Assembly (NCBI RefSeq): GCF_029846635.1
Contig: NZ_JARVTG010000002.1
Span: 1,591,501 to 1,655,500, forward strand
Length of the DNA stretch: 64,000 bases
Direction of reading: 5' to 3'
DNA from: Pokkaliibacter sp. MBI-7
GTDB lineage: Bacteria; Pseudomonadota; Gammaproteobacteria; Pseudomonadales; Balneatricaceae
Shown piece by piece: positions 50,181 through 59,342 of the stretch; the first letter of the stretch is position 1; every line of letters starts with the position of its first letter. Position numbers and translations under genes: made by a program. The notes beneath the pieces were generated by a model. The model had not been told where the DNA came from and searched no databases. It worked only from the letters and a program-made list of their open reading frames with translations.

Positions 50181-50216
50181 AGACCAGCACCGCAACGAGC
50201 AGGCGCGGGGCTAACC
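50173..50216 (-). pseudogene. Fragment of a small membrane-protein gene
   Basis: About 44 bp closely match 59037-59081, inside the small membrane-protein gene at 58971-59300. The leftward reading is RLLVAVLVCAAL here and RLLVAVLVCIAL there. The fragment is joined to the aldo/keto reductase remnant. From 50217 to 50457 no other gene is recognised; a leftward 18-codon hydrophobic tail (GFGAVGIIFLLAS) ends near 50330. Confidence 0.6.
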
Positions 50217-50457
50217 TGATGTGGATAGCTGCGGCACGGGCAAGATAGACATCAATGGTGGTGGGCTGGGCGGTCATGGTGGGAGCCGGGTTGAATGCTA
50301 ACGCCACCCTTCACGCGCTGAACAATCAGGAAGCCAAGAGAAAGATGATGCCCACGGCACCGAAACCTCGTCTGCCGCCCATCAACCTGATAAATTGCAA
50401 CCTTTACGATTTAAACCGACTTATTACTACCCTCACCCCTACTACCTGAGCGCTGCC

Positions 50458-50670
50458 ATGACTGCTGAACCATGGGTGTCCGTAGATCAGATCGCCGAGC
50501 ATCTGGGCGTGACACGCGACTCGATCTACCGCTGGATCGACCGCAAACACCTGCCCGCACACCGCGTGGGGCGGTTGTGGAAGTTTCAGGTATCGGAAGT
50601 GGATGAATGGGTGCGCGCCGGTGGCGCGGATGAAGACAAAATGAAAGACGCAACAGGAAACCAAGCATGA
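50458..50670 (+). CDS. Small HTH (excisionase/MerR-like) DNA-binding protein
   Basis: 70 aa from ATG at 50458. It is an HTH_17-type domain: WVSVDQIAEHLGVTRDSIYR, WIDRKHLPAHRVGRLWKF and SEVDEWVRAGG. Its stop overlaps the hsdM start (ATGA), so it is the first gene of the R-M operon. Small HTH genes of this kind commonly head type I R-M loci and may time their expression after transfer. Confidence 0.82.
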   Translation: MTAEPWVSVDQIAEHLGVTRDSIYRWIDRKHLPAHRVGRLWKFQVSEVDEWVRAGGADEDKMKDATGNQA

Positions 50671-52238
50671 CCAGCATCCAACAACGCGCCGCCCTGCAAC
50701 GCCAGATCTGGCAAATCGCTAACGATGTCCGCGGTGCCGTCGATGGTTGGGATTTCAAGCAGTACGTGCTCGGCACGTTGTTCTACCGCTTTATCAGCGA
50801 AAACTTTGCGACCTACATCGAAGGCGGTGACGACAGCGTCAACTATGCCGAGCTGCCAGACAGCGTCATCACAGCGGACATCAAAGACGACGCCATCAAG
50901 ACCAAGGGCTATTTCATCTACCCCAGCCAGCTGTTTGCCAAAGTCGCTGCCAAGGCCAACACCAACGAGCGCCTGAATACCGATCTGGCCAACATCTTTG
51001 CCGCCATTGAAAGCTCAGCCAACGGCTACCCTTCCGAGCACGACATCAAGGGCCTGTTTGCCGACTTCGACACCACCAGCAATCGCCTCGGCAACACCGT
51101 CAAGGACAAGAACAGCCGCCTGGCGGCTGTGCTCAAAGGCGTGGCCGAGCTGGACTTTGGCCATGCTTTTTATGAAAAGAGTGACGCCAGCCACATCGAC
51201 CTGTTCGGCGATGCCTACGAATTCCTCATCTCCAACTATGCCGCCAACGCGGGCAAATCCGGCGGTGAGTTCTTCACCCCGCAGCATGTCTCCAGGCTGA
51301 TCGCCCGGCTGGCGATGCACAAGCAAACCAGCGTCAACAAGATTTATGACCCGGCCTGCGGCTCGGGTTCGCTGCTGTTGCAGGCCAGAAAGCACTTTGA
51401 TGAGCACATCATTGAAGACGGCTTCTTCGGGCAGGAACTCAACCACACCACGTATAACCTGGCGCGGATGAATATGTTCCTGCATAACATCAACTACGAT
51501 AAGTTCAACATCCAGCTTGGCGACACCCTGCGCGAACCGCACTTTGGCGACGACAAACCGTTTGACGCCATCGTCTCCAACCCGCCGTATTCGGTGAAAT
51601 GGATAGGCTCCGACGACCCCACACTGATCAATGACGACCGCTTTGCTCCGGCGGGCGTGCTGGCGCCCAAGTCCAAGGCCGACTTCGCCTTTGTGCTGCA
51701 CGCGCTGAGTTATCTCTCCAGCAAGGGCCGCGCCGCGATTGTATGCTTCCCCGGCATCTTCTACCGGGGCGGGGCCGAGCAGAAAATCCGCCAGTATCTG
51801 GTGGATAACAACTACGTGGAAACGGTGATCTCGCTGGCGCCCAACCTGTTCTTCGGCACCACAATCGCCGTGAATATTCTGGTGCTGGCCAAGAACAAAA
51901 AAGACACCACCACCCAGTTCATTGACGCCAGCAGCCTGTTCAAGAAAGAAACCAATAACAACGTGCTGCTGGATGCGCATATCGAACAGATCATGGCCGT
52001 GTTCGACAGCAAGGAAAACGTCGATCACTTTGCCAGGTCGGTGCCGTTTGAGGATGTGGTGGCCAAGGAATACAACCTGTCCGTCAGTAGCTACGTTGAT
52101 GCCAAGGACAACCGCGAGGTGGTGAACATTGCCCAACTCAATGCCGAGCTGAAAACCACGGTTACACGGATTGACCAGCTGCGCAAAGAACTTGATGCCA
52201 TCGTCGCGGAGATTGACGGCGAGGAGCTGGGGGCATGA
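50667..52238 (+). CDS. hsdM: Type I R-M methyltransferase subunit HsdM
   Basis: 523 aa, the size of type IC (EcoR124-like) HsdM. SAM motif I is DPACGSGSLLLQARKH and the catalytic N6-adenine motif is NPPYSVKW. An N-terminal helical domain (RQIWQIANDVRGAVDGWDFK, LGTLFYRFISENF) contacts HsdS. The subunit adds methyl groups to adenine in the target set by HsdS. The frame is intact, so modification should work. Confidence 0.96.
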   Translation: MTSIQQRAALQRQIWQIANDVRGAVDGWDFKQYVLGTLFYRFISENFATYIEGGDDSVNYAELPDSVITADIKDDAIKTKGYFIYPSQLFAKVAAKANTNERLNTDLANIFAAIESSANGYPSEHDIKGLFADFDTTSNRLGNTVKDKNSRLAAVLKGVAELDFGHAFYEKSDASHIDLFGDAYEFLISNYAANAGKSGGEFFTPQHVSRLIARLAMHKQTSVNKIYDPACGSGSLLLQARKHFDEHIIEDGFFGQELNHTTYNLARMNMFLHNINYDKFNIQLGDTLREPHFGDDKPFDAIVSNPPYSVKWIGSDDPTLINDDRFAPAGVLAPKSKADFAFVLHALSYLSSKGRAAIVCFPGIFYRGGAEQKIRQYLVDNNYVETVISLAPNLFFGTTIAVNILVLAKNKKDTTTQFIDASSLFKKETNNNVLLDAHIEQIMAVFDSKENVDHFARSVPFEDVVAKEYNLSVSSYVDAKDNREVVNIAQLNAELKTTVTRIDQLRKELDAIVAEIDGEELGA

Positions 52239-53455
52239 ACGATGTGAATTTCTTAGACAGGCTGCTGGATGGGGTATCGGTAGAGTGGAGGACGTTAGGG
52301 GAAGTCACGTCAATCAAGACTGGCCAAGCAGTTAATAAACAAATGATCTCTGCAAACCCAGGCGAGTACCCCGTAATTAATAGTGGACGAGAGCCACTCG
52401 GATTTATTGATGAATGGAACACTGACAATGATCCAATTGGCATTACGTCACGAGGTGCAGGGGTTGGCTCAGTAACATGGCAGCCTGGGAAATATTTCCG
52501 AGGGAATTTGAACTATTCGGTTACGATCAAAGATCCGAAGCTTGTCAGCACAAGATTCCTTTATCACCTACTGCTCAAATTGCAACCTGAAATCCAAGCA
52601 CTTTGCACGTATGACGGCATTCCTGCATTGAATGCAAGCAATTTGAAGGATTTACTACTCCCCATTCCCTGCCCAGAAAATCCAAATAGATCGCTTGAAA
52701 TTCAAGCTGAAATCGTCCGCACCCTGGACACCTTCACTGAGCTGACCGCCGAGCTGACCGCCGAGCTGACCGCCGAGCTTACTGCCCGCAAAAAACAATA
52801 TAACTACTATCGTGATCAGTTGTTGAGTTTTGAGGATGGAGATGTGGAGTGGAAGACGTTGCCCGAAATGGCGATTGATTTTGGGCGCGGAAAATCAAAG
52901 CATCGTCCGCGGAATGATGAGAGCCTGTATGGTGGCGACGTGCCGTTTATTCAAACTGGTGACATCAGAAGCGCGTCTCACGTCATCACGGAATTCAACC
53001 AAACGTACAGCGAGCGCGGCCTGAAGCAAAGTAAGCTGTGGCCCAAAGGAACGCTGTGCATCACGATTGCGGCCAACATTGCTGAAACATCAATATTGGG
53101 CTTTGATGCCTGCTTTCCCGATAGTGTGATTGGATTTGTGGCTGACTCAAACAAGACCAGCTCGGGGTACGTTGAATACCTTCTTCAATCATTCAAGACC
53201 AAGCTGGAAGAAAAGGGGAAGGAGAAAAGCAGTGCTCAAAGCAATATCAACCTCGGCACGTTCGAGCAATTGAAGCTACCTTTCCCTCCTCTCGAAGAGC
53301 AAATCCGCATCGTCGCCATCCTCGACAAATTCGACGCCCTAACAAATTCCATCACCGAAGGCTTGCCCCGAGAAATCGAACTGCGCCAGAAGCAATACGC
53401 GTATTACCGCGATTTGCTGTTGAAATTTCCTAAACCACAAGAGGTGGCCGCATGA
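52235..53455 (+). CDS. hsdS: Type I R-M specificity subunit HsdS (type IC) with TAEL repeats
   Basis: 406 aa. Two target-recognition domains (about 15-165 and 205-375) are each followed by a conserved helix; the first repeats KKQYNYYRDQLLSFEDGDVE and the second KQYAYYRDLLLKFP. Between them is ELTAELTAELTAELTARKKQ, a TAEL tract coded by 12-bp repeats. In EcoR124 the number of TAEL units sets the spacer length of the recognition site. The start overlaps the hsdM stop (ATGA). Confidence 0.95.
   Translation: MNDVNFLDRLLDGVSVEWRTLGEVTSIKTGQAVNKQMISANPGEYPVINSGREPLGFIDEWNTDNDPIGITSRGAGVGSVTWQPGKYFRGNLNYSVTIKDPKLVSTRFLYHLLLKLQPEIQALCTYDGIPALNASNLKDLLLPIPCPENPNRSLEIQAEIVRTLDTFTELTAELTAELTAELTARKKQYNYYRDQLLSFEDGDVEWKTLPEMAIDFGRGKSKHRPRNDESLYGGDVPFIQTGDIRSASHVITEFNQTYSERGLKQSKLWPKGTLCITIAANIAETSILGFDACFPDSVIGFVADSNKTSSGYVEYLLQSFKTKLEEKGKEKSSAQSNINLGTFEQLKLPFPPLEEQIRIVAILDKFDALTNSITEGLPREIELRQKQYAYYRDLLLKFPKPQEVAA
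52739..52786 (+). repeat. 12-bp repeat tract in hsdS (TAEL spacer)
   Basis: Three exact copies of GAGCTGACCGCC (52739-52774) and one variant GAGCTTACTGCC (52775-52786). Gain or loss of a unit keeps the frame and adds or removes four residues between the two recognition domains. Slippage here would change the DNA spacer recognised, by analogy with EcoR124I and its R124/3 variant. Confidence 0.9.
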
Positions 53456-54012
53456 ACCCCATTGACCAAACCCGGCAATTGGTGAGCGAAATCAACCGGC
53501 TGCACCGTGATTTTTCAAGCGATTATTTTGAGACCGGGAAGATAGAGAAAATCAATCTTTCCAGAACGATCCATCATGTGCCGGTACCTCATATTTACAA
53601 GTACCGCCTGACCCTGCATGAGTGCATCAATGATTATTTGATGACGGCCAGTATCGACATCAAATACTTTTACCGCGTTAAAACCCGCGAGAGCATTGAC
53701 GACAAGATCGAACGCTTCGCCGGCCGCGAAGACCAATACCCGGTCAACAACTGGCTCAATGATATTTTTGGCGCCCGCATCATTCTCGGTGCGGACGACA
53801 TTCGTGCTTTGATGGATGTGTTGGACGATTGGCAGGATGAACTGGGGCTGAAGAATTGGTATATGCGGGACAAAGCAGGCTATCGCGGCCTGCATGTTTA
53901 CTTCAAGAATAAAAGCAATTTTTACTTCCCGTGGGAACTGCAAATCTGGGATGCCATGGATTTGCAAAGCAATATCGATAACCACGAAAAGTTCAAGCGC
54001 AGTTTTGTATGA
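53452..54012 (+). CDS. RelA/SpoT synthetase-like protein within the R-M operon
   Basis: 186 aa. The nucleotidyltransferase fingerprint of (p)ppGpp synthetases is present: Arg75-x-Lys77 with Ser81 and Lys85 (RVKTRESIDDKIERF), Asp104 in WLNDIFGARIIL, Gly143-Tyr-Arg and His148 in KAGYRGLHVYF, and Glu162-x-Gln164 in WELQIWD. No hydrolase (HD) or TGS/ACT domain exists, so it is a small stand-alone synthetase type; such proteins make alarmones or, as toxic types, make pApp or ppApp or pyrophosphorylate tRNA. The ATG overlaps the hsdS stop by four bases, so it is made with the R-M proteins. No obvious antitoxin gene is next to it. A 66-codon frame ending at 54094 overlaps its 3' end and is unlikely to be a gene. 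Confidence 0.8.
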   Translation: MNPIDQTRQLVSEINRLHRDFSSDYFETGKIEKINLSRTIHHVPVPHIYKYRLTLHECINDYLMTASIDIKYFYRVKTRESIDDKIERFAGREDQYPVNNWLNDIFGARIILGADDIRALMDVLDDWQDELGLKNWYMRDKAGYRGLHVYFKNKSNFYFPWELQIWDAMDLQSNIDNHEKFKRSFV

Positions 54013-54218
54013 GCCGCACCTGACCGGTGCGCAAAGAAAGTGCGCAGAGAAGCTGAATTTGCCCCACAGCCTGCGGGACAAATTGGGCGGATGAGAATTA
54101 GAACGCAGTGAGCAAAACCATGAGCGACTACAAAACCATTGCCGAATCGAGGAATTTCATCGTTCTGGACAAGTACGCCCGTGAATGGAAACCCGCCGAG
54201 AGCTACCAGAGCGAAAGT

Positions 54219-55634
54219 CAATCCACCCAAGTTAATGAAAAAACCAATATAAATCATTGACCTGTCGCTGATTTTGCGAGGTCGCCGTCCGACTAACCTG
54301 CTTTTTATCTCCTGTGTCGGACGGCGACCAATAGGGAACTCACTCCTCTGCGGCTGTGTTCCCATGTCTCTTTCTGCTCTGCTTCAGCGATTTATGACCT
54401 TTCTGCACTCTGATGCGTTCGCACAAAAGGCGCGTCACCCTGATCACCCCAATGGCTTCTCACGGCAACGCAAATTGCCACTGACCTCACTGGTTGCCTG
54501 CATGTTGCGCTCCATGAGTAAACGCGTGCAGGTGGAACTGGATCAGTTCTTTGCCTCCTGCCAGCATCAGCCCGGCCTCTCTCATTGCGTGTCAGAACAG
54601 GCCTTCGCCCAGGCGCGCACCAAACTGTCTCACTCCGCCTTTACCGCACTCAATGATCACCTGCTGGCGCTGCTGGAAAGCCACTCTTTGATACCGCGCT
54701 GGCGCGGCCTGCGTCTGGTTGCGGCGGATGCCTCGCACCTGAATCTGGCGGTACGGGCCTGCCACCGATCACGTGCGGCCCGCCCACAGCAGCTGGCCTT
54801 TGGCCTCTATCTGGTCGAGGCCGAGATGATGCTAGCCGCCACGCTATACTCCCCCCAGGTGGGTGAACGGCAGATGCTGTTTGAGCATCTGGACCGTCTG
54901 CGCGCGGATGACCTGCTGTTGCTGGATCGCGGTTACCCCTGCCGCTGGCTGGTGGCGGCATTAAACCAGCGAGGGATCCCGTTCTGCATGCGGGTCGATG
55001 CGCTGGGCTATCGCTGTGTCAGGGAGTTCATGTCCTCCGGTCTGAAAGATCAGGACGTGATGTTGCCCGCTCCCAGCCAGCAGGACGCCGCCTCGTATGA
55101 ATGCCTGCCCACCCCTCAGCCCGTGCGGCTGGTCAAATATCGAACGCCAAAGGGGAAGGTCCATGTGGTGATGACGAACCTGATGGATCGTCAGCGCTTT
55201 CCGGCCAGCGTCTTTATGTCGCTGTACCATCAACGCTGGCGTATTGAAGAGGCGTTCAAACGGTTAAAGCACCGGCTGCAGATAGAGCAGGTATCGGGGT
55301 TGTCCCAACGAGCGGTCATGCAGGATTTTGCCGCCAAGATCGTCTGTGACAATCTGGAAAGGGTCGTGGTGATGTTCGCAGAACGGCAACATCGGGTCGG
55401 TGTTGATCAGGCGACCAACCGTGCTTACGGTCACATGGCGTTGAGAGATATTTTGCCCGTGGTACTGACCGGATGCGTGAAAGCCATGCAGCGGTTAGCG
55501 GAAGCGACAAAACAGATAGCGCGCTGTACATTTCCCCGACGACCGGGCACCTCTAAACCCCGACCAAAGGACCGCGGAAAGCCACGTAAGCATTTGATTC
55601 AAAAGACATGTTGAGGCTTAACTTGGGTGGATTG
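54219..55634 (+). mobile_element. IS4-family insertion sequence in hsdR
   Basis: 1416 bp with perfect 17-bp inverted ends CAATCCACCCAAGTTAA. The 10-bp direct repeat GAGCGAAAGT at 54209-54218 and 55635-55644 is the target duplication. Perfect ends and target copies indicate a recent insertion. Confidence 0.95.
54364..55614 (+). CDS. IS4-family transposase
   Basis: 416 aa from ATG at 54364 (frame open from 54274). DDE residues: D in RLVAADASHLNL, D in LLLDRGYPCRW and E in the YREK-like YHQRWRIEEAFKRLKHRL. The N-terminal part LSALLQRFMTFLHSD is typical of IS4 transposases. The frame is uninterrupted, so the element could be active. Confidence 0.92.
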   Translation: MSLSALLQRFMTFLHSDAFAQKARHPDHPNGFSRQRKLPLTSLVACMLRSMSKRVQVELDQFFASCQHQPGLSHCVSEQAFAQARTKLSHSAFTALNDHLLALLESHSLIPRWRGLRLVAADASHLNLAVRACHRSRAARPQQLAFGLYLVEAEMMLAATLYSPQVGERQMLFEHLDRLRADDLLLLDRGYPCRWLVAALNQRGIPFCMRVDALGYRCVREFMSSGLKDQDVMLPAPSQQDAASYECLPTPQPVRLVKYRTPKGKVHVVMTNLMDRQRFPASVFMSLYHQRWRIEEAFKRLKHRLQIEQVSGLSQRAVMQDFAAKIVCDNLERVVVMFAERQHRVGVDQATNRAYGHMALRDILPVVLTGCVKAMQRLAEATKQIARCTFPRRPGTSKPRPKDRGKPRKHLIQKTC

Positions 55635-58600
55635 GAGCGAAAGTGATCTGGAGCGCGAACTGATCCAGGATCTGGTCAACCAAGGCTATGAATTGGCGGC
55701 TGCCATCAAGACGCCTGCCGACTTGCTGGCCAATGTACGCACCCAACTGCAAGCGCTCAACTCGGTGTCGTTCACCAATGGCGAGTGGTCGCGCTTTGTC
55801 GAGACCTGGCTCGACAAGCCCAGCGATGGCATCGTCGAGAAGACCCGCAAGGTTCACGACAACTACATCCACGACTTTGTCTTTGACGACAGGCGTATCC
55901 AGAACATCTACCTGTTCGACAAGAAGAACATCACCCGCAACAAGGTGCAGCTGATCAAGCAGTTTGAGCAGACAGGTAGTCATGCCAACCGCTATGACGT
56001 GACGATTCTGGTCAATGGCCTGCCGTTGGTGCAGGTGGAGCTGAAAAAGCGCGGCGTGGCCATCCGCGAGGCGTTTAATCAGGTGCATCGCTACAGCAAG
56101 GAGAGCTTCAATAGCGAGCATTCTCTGTTCAAGTATTTGCAGCTGTTTGTGATCTCCAACGGCACCGACAGCCGCTACTTTGCCAACACCACTCAGCGCA
56201 ACAAGAACAGTTTCGACTTCACCATGAACTGGGCGAAGTCGGACAACAGCCTGATCAAAGACCTGAAGGACTTCACGGCCACCTTCTTCCAGAAGCACAC
56301 CCTGCTCAATGTGCTGCTGCACTACTCGGTGTTTGATGTGAGCAACGCGCTGCTGGTGATGCGCCCATACCAGATTGCCGCCACGGAGCGCATTCTGTGG
56401 AAGATCAAGAGCAGCCATCAGGCCAAAAACTGGAGCACCACCGAAAGCGGTGGCTATATCTGGCACACCACCGGTTCGGGTAAGACCCTGACCAGCTTCA
56501 AGGCGGCGCGCCTGGCCACGGAGCTAGACTTCATCGACAAGGTGTTTTTCGTGGTAGACCGCAAGGATCTGGACTACCAGACCATGAAGGAATACCAGCG
56601 TTTCTCGCAGGATAGCGTGAATGGCTCGGACAGTACGGCAGGCCTGAAGCGCAATCTGGAAAAGGACGACAACAAAATCGTCGTCACCACCATCCAGAAG
56701 CTCAACAACCTGATGAAGAGCGAGGCGGACTTGCCCATCTACGGCAAGCAGGTGGTGTTCATCTTCGACGAGTGCCACCGCAGCCAGTTTGGTGAAGCCC
56801 AGAAGAACCTGAAGAAGAAATTCAGGAAGTTCTGCCAGTTCGGTTTCACCGGCCGCCCATCTTCCCGGAGAACGCTTTGGGCGCCGAAACCACGGCCAGC
56901 GTGTTTGGCCGTGAGCTGCACTCGTATGTGATCACCGATGCGATCCGTGACGAGAAAGTGTTGAAGTTCAAGGTGGACTACAACGATGTTCGCCCGCAGT
57001 TCAAAGCCATCGAGACCGAGCAGGACGAGAAGAAGCTGAGTGCGGCAGAGAACAGGCAGGCGCTGCTGCACCCGGATCGTATCCGCGAGATCACCCAGTA
57101 CATCCTGAACAACTTCCGGCAGAAAACCCACCGCCTGCATGCGGGCAGCTCTCGTGGCAGTGGGGGCTTTAACGCCATGTTTGCGGTCAGCAGTGTGGAT
57201 GCTGCCAGGCTGTATTACGAGTGCTTCCGGGAATTACAAAAGGGCAGCGACAAGCCTCTGAAGGTGGCCACCATCTTCTCGTTCGCGGCCAATGAGGAGC
57301 AGGACGCCATTGGCGACATTCAGGACGAGAGCTTTGATGCCTCGGCCATGAACAGCAGCGCCAAGGAGTTCCTGAGCGCGGCCATTGCCGACTACAACGC
57401 GCTCTTCAAGACCAACTTCAGCGTGGACAGCAACGGCTTCCAGAACTACTACCGCGATCTGGCCAAACAGGTGAAGGCCAGGGAGATTGACCTGCTGATC
57501 GTGGTGGGCATGTTCCTGACCGGCTTTGATGCACCCACGCTCAACACGTTGTTTGTCGACAAGAACCTGCGCTTCCACGGGTTGATGCAGGCCTATTCGC
57601 GCACCAACCGTATCTTCGATGCCACCAAGACCTTCGGCAACATCGTCACCTTCCGCGACCTGGAGCAGGCAACCATCGACGCCATCACCCTGTTCGGTGA
57701 CAAGAACACCAAGAACGTGGTGCTGGAGAAGAGCTACACGGAGTACATGGAAGGCTTCACCGATGCAACTACCGGCGTGGCACGGCGTGGCTTTGTGGAG
57801 GTGGTGAAGGAACTGGAAACTCGCTTCCCTGACCCAGCGGCCATTGAAAAGGAGGCCGACAAGAAGGCCTTCGCCAAGCTGTTCGGCGAATATTTGCGCG
57901 TTGAGAACGTGCTGCAGAACTATGACGAGTTCGCCAGCCTGAAAGCGCTGCAGGACGTGGATATTAATGACCCTGCGGCAGTGGAAGCGTTCAAGGCCAC
58001 CCACTATCTGAGCGATGACGACCTGACCGCACTGCAAGCCATCACGCTCCCCGCCGAACGGAAAATTCAGGACTACCGCTCTACTTACAACGACGTGCGC
58101 GATTGGCTGCGTCGTGAAAAAGCGGGGGCTGAGAAGGAAAAATCCACCATCGACTGGGATGACGTAGTCTTTGAGGTAGACCTGCTCAAATCGCAGGAAA
58201 TCAATCTGGATTACATCCTTGAACTGATCTTCGAGCACAACAAGAAGACCAGGAGCAAGTCGGAACTGGTGGATGAAGTGCGGCGGGTGATCCGCGCAAG
58301 TCTTGGCAACCGCGCGAAAGAAAGTCTGGTGGTGGACTTCATCAACCAGACCGATCTGGACCAGATCGGTGACAAGGCCAGCGTGATAGACGCCTTCTTT
58401 ACCTTTGCCCAAGCCGAGCAGCAGCGTGAAGCACAAGAACTGATCAGCGCCGAAAGCCTCAACGCCGAGGCGGCAAGGCGCTATATCACTACTTCACTCA
58501 AGCGGGAGTTTGCCAGCGACAGCGGTACAGAACTAAACGCAGTGCTGCCCAGAATGAGCCCGTTAAACCCGCAGTACCTGACCAAAAAGCAAACCGTATT

Positions 58601-58715
58601 CCAGAAAATCGCGGCCTTTGTGGAGAAGTTCAAAGGCGTGGGCGGCGTGATATGAGCCAACGTAAAACCACCCCAGCCCGCCGGGAAAACCGAGGCTTCC
58701 CTCGTTTGCTCTTCG

Positions 58716-58904
58716 GCGGCGGTTCCCCTGCTGTATGCCGGTATCACCGTCTATTCTCCTCTAATGCTGGCATTCTGTGCTGAGCACAACATCACGGCGG
58801 ATATCGAACTGATCTCCGCCGGGCAGATTAACGAAGCCTTTGCACGGTTGGAGAAAGGCGATGTGACATATCGCTTCGTGGTGGATATGGCCACCCTGCA
58901 ATAA
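58716..58904 (+). pseudogene. Internally deleted zinc alcohol dehydrogenase remnant
   Basis: The frame AAVPLLYAGITVYSPL corresponds to the middle of YahK/cinnamyl-type alcohol dehydrogenases, then continues directly into MLAFCAEHNITADIELISAG and the C-terminal end GDVTYRFVVDMATL with TAA at 58902. The coenzyme-binding middle (over a hundred residues) is deleted in frame and the N-terminus is missing. The gene lies 60 bp after hsdR. A decayed piece of the same gene is at 45651-45711. Confidence 0.8.
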
Positions 58905-58921
58905 CACCGGCGCCATAAACA

Positions 58922-58952
58922 AAAACGGGCTGGTTGTGCACCAGCCCGTTTT
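58922..58952. terminator. Bidirectional rho-independent terminator
   Basis: Perfect 12-bp stem AAAACGGGCTGG / CCAGCCCGTTTT with a 7-base loop, flanked by A and T runs. It ends the alcohol dehydrogenase remnant and the leftward small membrane-protein gene. Confidence 0.88.
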
Positions 58953-58970
58953 CTTTCCTCTTTGCAATCC

Positions 58971-59300
58971 TCAGCCACCCTGACCGTGGTCAAGCGCGCC
59001 GTAATACTGGCTGTCCAGCATGGCGAAGGCCAACACCAGCGCAATGCAGACCAGCACCGCGACGAGCAGGCGAATAGTTACGGGCCGTTGTCTGGCCGCT
59101 CGTCCCAGCATCAGGCTGTATCCCATCAGCAGCAGGCCGGGCACGGCAAAGTAGTAATACAGGCTGCGCACGGCAGCTGCGTAGTCGGTGACGTAACCAT
59201 CCGGACCACCAGTGAAATAGGCGTACTGGCTGTAGCCAAAGGCCAGTATCAGCAGCACCAGCAGGCTCAGGGCATATGACAATGCAGAGGCCATCTTCAT
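58971..59300 (-). CDS. Small membrane protein of unknown function
   Basis: 109 aa with three hydrophobic segments (LSLLVLLILAFG; SLYYYFAVPGLLLMGYSLML; RLLVAVLVCIALVLAFAML). No family is recognised. Part of its sequence recurs as a fragment at 50173-50216. Confidence 0.6.
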   Translation of the reverse strand: MKMASALSYALSLLVLLILAFGYSQYAYFTGGPDGYVTDYAAAVRSLYYYFAVPGLLLMGYSLMLGRAARQRPVTIRLLVAVLVCIALVLAFAMLDSQYYGALDHGQGG

Positions 59301-59342
59301 TATTGTTACTCCATACCAAAAAGTGTCAGGCAGCGTTATCCG

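Larger units (their letters stand above)
54120..58655 (+). pseudogene. hsdR: Type I R-M restriction subunit HsdR, broken by IS insertion and frameshift
   Basis: The gene begins at 54120 (MSDYKTIAESRNFIVLDKYA), is cut at residue 33 by the IS4 element, and resumes at 55645. Removing the element and one target copy restores YQSES-DLERELIQDL exactly. The endonuclease region (DVTILVNGLPLVQVELKKRG), Walker A (WHTTGSGKTLTSFKAARL) and Walker B (VFIFDECHRSQFG) are readable. At 56853/56854 one base is missing in the helicase motif FTGTP, putting the rest (PIFPENALGAE onward to 58655) in another frame. Type IC (EcoR124-like) HsdR cleaves DNA after translocation; this one should be inactive. Confidence 0.93.

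Noticed and set aside
52162..52443. Frames antisense to hsdM, hsdS and hsdR, including a 373-codon frame at 51015-52136 and a 400-codon frame at 57234-58436
   Set aside because: They mirror codon bias of the sense genes, show no protein family features and overlap strongly supported genes completely.
53894..54094. 66-codon frame overlapping the end of the RelA-like gene
   Set aside because: It has no ribosome-binding site and lies mostly inside the well-supported gene; only the last 27 codons are outside. A C-terminal extension by frameshift was considered but nothing supports it.
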